A DNA stretch of 64,000 nucleotides from Poecilobothrus nobilitatus (Eukaryota > Arthropoda > Insecta > Diptera > Dolichopodidae): the NCBI GenBank assembly GCA_947095535.1, contig OX352772.1, forward strand, positions 316,768,018 to 316,832,017, in the 5' to 3' direction. Made by a program: the position numbers and the translations under genes. Each line of letters begins with the position of its first letter. Position 1 is the stretch's first letter. The notes below the pieces were generated by a model, which did no database searches, was not told where the DNA came from, and saw nothing but the letters and a program-made list of their open reading frames with translations. Of this stretch, positions 62,161 through 64,000 are shown in pieces.

Positions 62161-62343
62161 ATTTTTTTTTTATTTATTCCGCTACCAGTCAGATGTTCCG
62201 CTAGGCAGTCAGATGTTTCAGACTGTAAATGTCGTAAGGAGGAATTGTTTTTACGAAGTGTGTGTGGGATTCGAACTCACACTCCCTCGATTTTTACAGC
62301 ATATTTTATACGATCTTACGCACAAGGTCACCGAGGTCCTTTA
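62161..62343 (-). mobile_element. tRNA-derived SINE, minus strand, altered 3' end
   Basis: On the minus strand: GGACCTCGGTGACCTTGTGC (A-box region), GAGTTCGAATCC (B box), CGTAAAAACAATTCCTCCTT, ACGACATTTACAGTC, then no family hairpin. In its place is a 19-bp tandem duplication (GCTACCAGTCAGATGTTCC / GCTAGGCAGTCAGATGTTTC on plus, 62181-62219). Poly(A) is at the far end (T run at 62162-62171). ATATTATT flanks both sides (62153-62160 and 62344-62351). Confidence 0.85.
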
Positions 62344-62351
62344 ATATTATT

Positions 62352-63159
62352 CATTTTCCCAATGATTTTAATATGAGAAAGCTGAACGGAGATGGCGCTT
62401 TTTTCTATTTTAGTACCTATAATATATTATTAGCAACAATTTAACAATAACTGGTTTATTAAACAATTTACAATTAATAACCAACCAACAATGCTTAAAA
62501 ATAAAATTGAATGCATTTTTACATATACAAATTAATGAGTGTATATCAATCTTACACATACATTTTCAAAATATTCCTAGACATTATCACAACACAATAT
62601 AATGTTGGAATGTAATGCATGAAAAAATTTAACCTTGAAAAAGAAAAGAAACCTTTTTTTTTTTTTTTTTCACTATTAATAAAGCATGTTATAAAAACTA
62701 TGTAAATTCAATTATAGCCAATATATAATGTAAGTACATATATATTTATCTTGTTTCCTTTTCTTTTTTTTTTTCATTTATTTTTATTTTTGTAATTCAA
62801 TCAATATCAATACATACCATCAACTATATGATAATTATCATTATTGTAATTTTTGCTATCTATCTTTTTCATGGTCATGATCCTATTAAAGAAAATGAAA
62901 CCATTTTAGTTTTTTTCTTTATTATATATGTATGTATATATATATGTATGTATATGTATAAATATTTGGATCATATCCAATAAAATGGAATAATTTTATA
63001 GGAGAAGTAGGTACGATCAGAGAAAAGAATTGAAAAAAAATTTATTTTTAGATTTCAATGCAGAATTGAAATTGAATGCAATTTAATGTAACAGTAGGGC
63101 TCATCATTTTTTTTTTTTTTTAACATATAAATAGAAAAATCATCAGTGTAAATCCGTTC

Positions 63160-63190
<31 letters not shown>

Positions 63191-63764
63191 CGAAACAATG
63201 ATTTTAAAATAAAGATAAAATTATAAAATAATAATGAAGGGGATTCTTATGATTACGCAAGTCAAATGGAAAGTACATATTATACTGTTTTATTTTGTTT
63301 TGTTTTTTTTTTCCATTTTTTTTTCCTTTATTTTTACTTTATCAAGTAGATCTTTTCTAGATTTCTGGTTCTCCGGTTTTCTATTTTTTTTTGTATAACA
63401 CATTATACAAATATATATTTATAGTTAATTTTATTTATAACTCTTTTTTTTTTGTCTTTTAAAATTCTTCTTTGCCGTTATTAAAGATTAACATTGTTTT
63501 TTTTCAAAGAATATATGTATGCGTTTAAGATTTTCATATGTATAAGTAACTACTACCTACGTCCTACATTATTATATCATAAGCTATTTAATAAGGTTTA
63601 GTGTATAATAGTGCCAAACTGTACTTCTGAGGTCTGTCATTTGTTACAATTTGAATTAAAAATTGAAAAACATTTTCTTGTAACTAATTAAAAACATGCA
63701 ATAGCTAAAAATTTTCATTTCAATGCTGAAGATTTTTATTTTAATTAAAATTTTTTCAACAAAT
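62352..63764. other. AT-rich non-coding stretch
   Basis: Poly(A)/poly(T) runs and TATG microsatellites. The ORF at 62262-62444 starts inside the SINE and is not a gene. Confidence 0.55.
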
Positions 63765-64000
63765 ATTTTAGTTATTTTTTTTTTTTTCAAAATTTACTGT
63801 TTTTAGAATAAAATATTTTTGAAAAATTTGCTTATTAGTTTCACTCTGACCATCACTTCCGTCCGTTCGCTTATTTGTTAAAACATCTACACCGTTTAAT
63901 TAATTTAAATGTGGCAAACAATAGGACATATTTTTAGCTTTATAAATCAATATCAAATAATAAAATTTTCTTTTTTTCTTAAATTGCTAAATTTAAAAAT
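63765..64000 (+). repeat. Dispersed repeat family, copy D (cut by window edge)
   Basis: GAAAAATTTGCTTATTAGTT, TCACTCTGACC, CCGTCCGTTCGCTTATTTG and ACATCTACACCGTTTAATT follow the order seen in copies A-C. The following sequence diverges. Confidence 0.6.

Overview
The window reads as intergenic or intronic DNA from an insect nuclear genome, most likely a fly. By eye it is roughly four fifths A+T. It is full of homopolymer runs and TATGTA/TACATA microsatellites of the kind common in dipterans. There is no bacterial gene organisation, no long intact ORF and no rRNA. I found no confident host protein-coding gene. The protein-like sequence I can support comes from mobile elements, and all of it is broken.

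Layout. 1-6450 is mostly simple AT-rich sequence, with one weak two-exon candidate (2757-2954). 6451-7339 is a mariner-like element with good terminal inverted repeats (TIRs) and an internally deleted transposase. 12085-12606 is a long foldback element. 23420-24932 is a decayed gene of a transposon-associated family (DUF7869-like), with a clear 74-nt intron. 26672-35046 holds several miniature inverted-repeat elements (MITEs) and a dispersed repeat. 37289-39281 is the best-preserved element: a hAT transposon with a perfect 8-bp target site duplication (TSD), a BED-type zinc finger and a C-terminal dimerisation motif, disabled by an internal deletion and two stops. 39320-53240 holds more MITEs, two modular repeats and several tRNA-derived SINEs. 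55754-64000 has a less AT-rich block, tandem repeats, and further SINE and dispersed-repeat copies.

Recurring families. (1) A tRNA-headed SINE with A and B boxes and, in several copies, a 3' hairpin plus poly(A); copies lie near 10525(-), 20067, 33913, 46075, 49065, 50526(-), 61868 and 62161(-). (2) A second short element nested inside one of those SINEs, carrying a hairpin of the same architecture on different sequence. (3) A dispersed repeat at 1(-), 30130, 57098 and 63765. (4) Three PIF/Harbinger-like MITEs with TTA/TAA target duplications. (5) Elements beginning CAGGGTG. None of the transposases looks functional, so the non-autonomous copies would have been mobilised from elsewhere in the genome. 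All family assignments come from reading motifs; no database search was possible.
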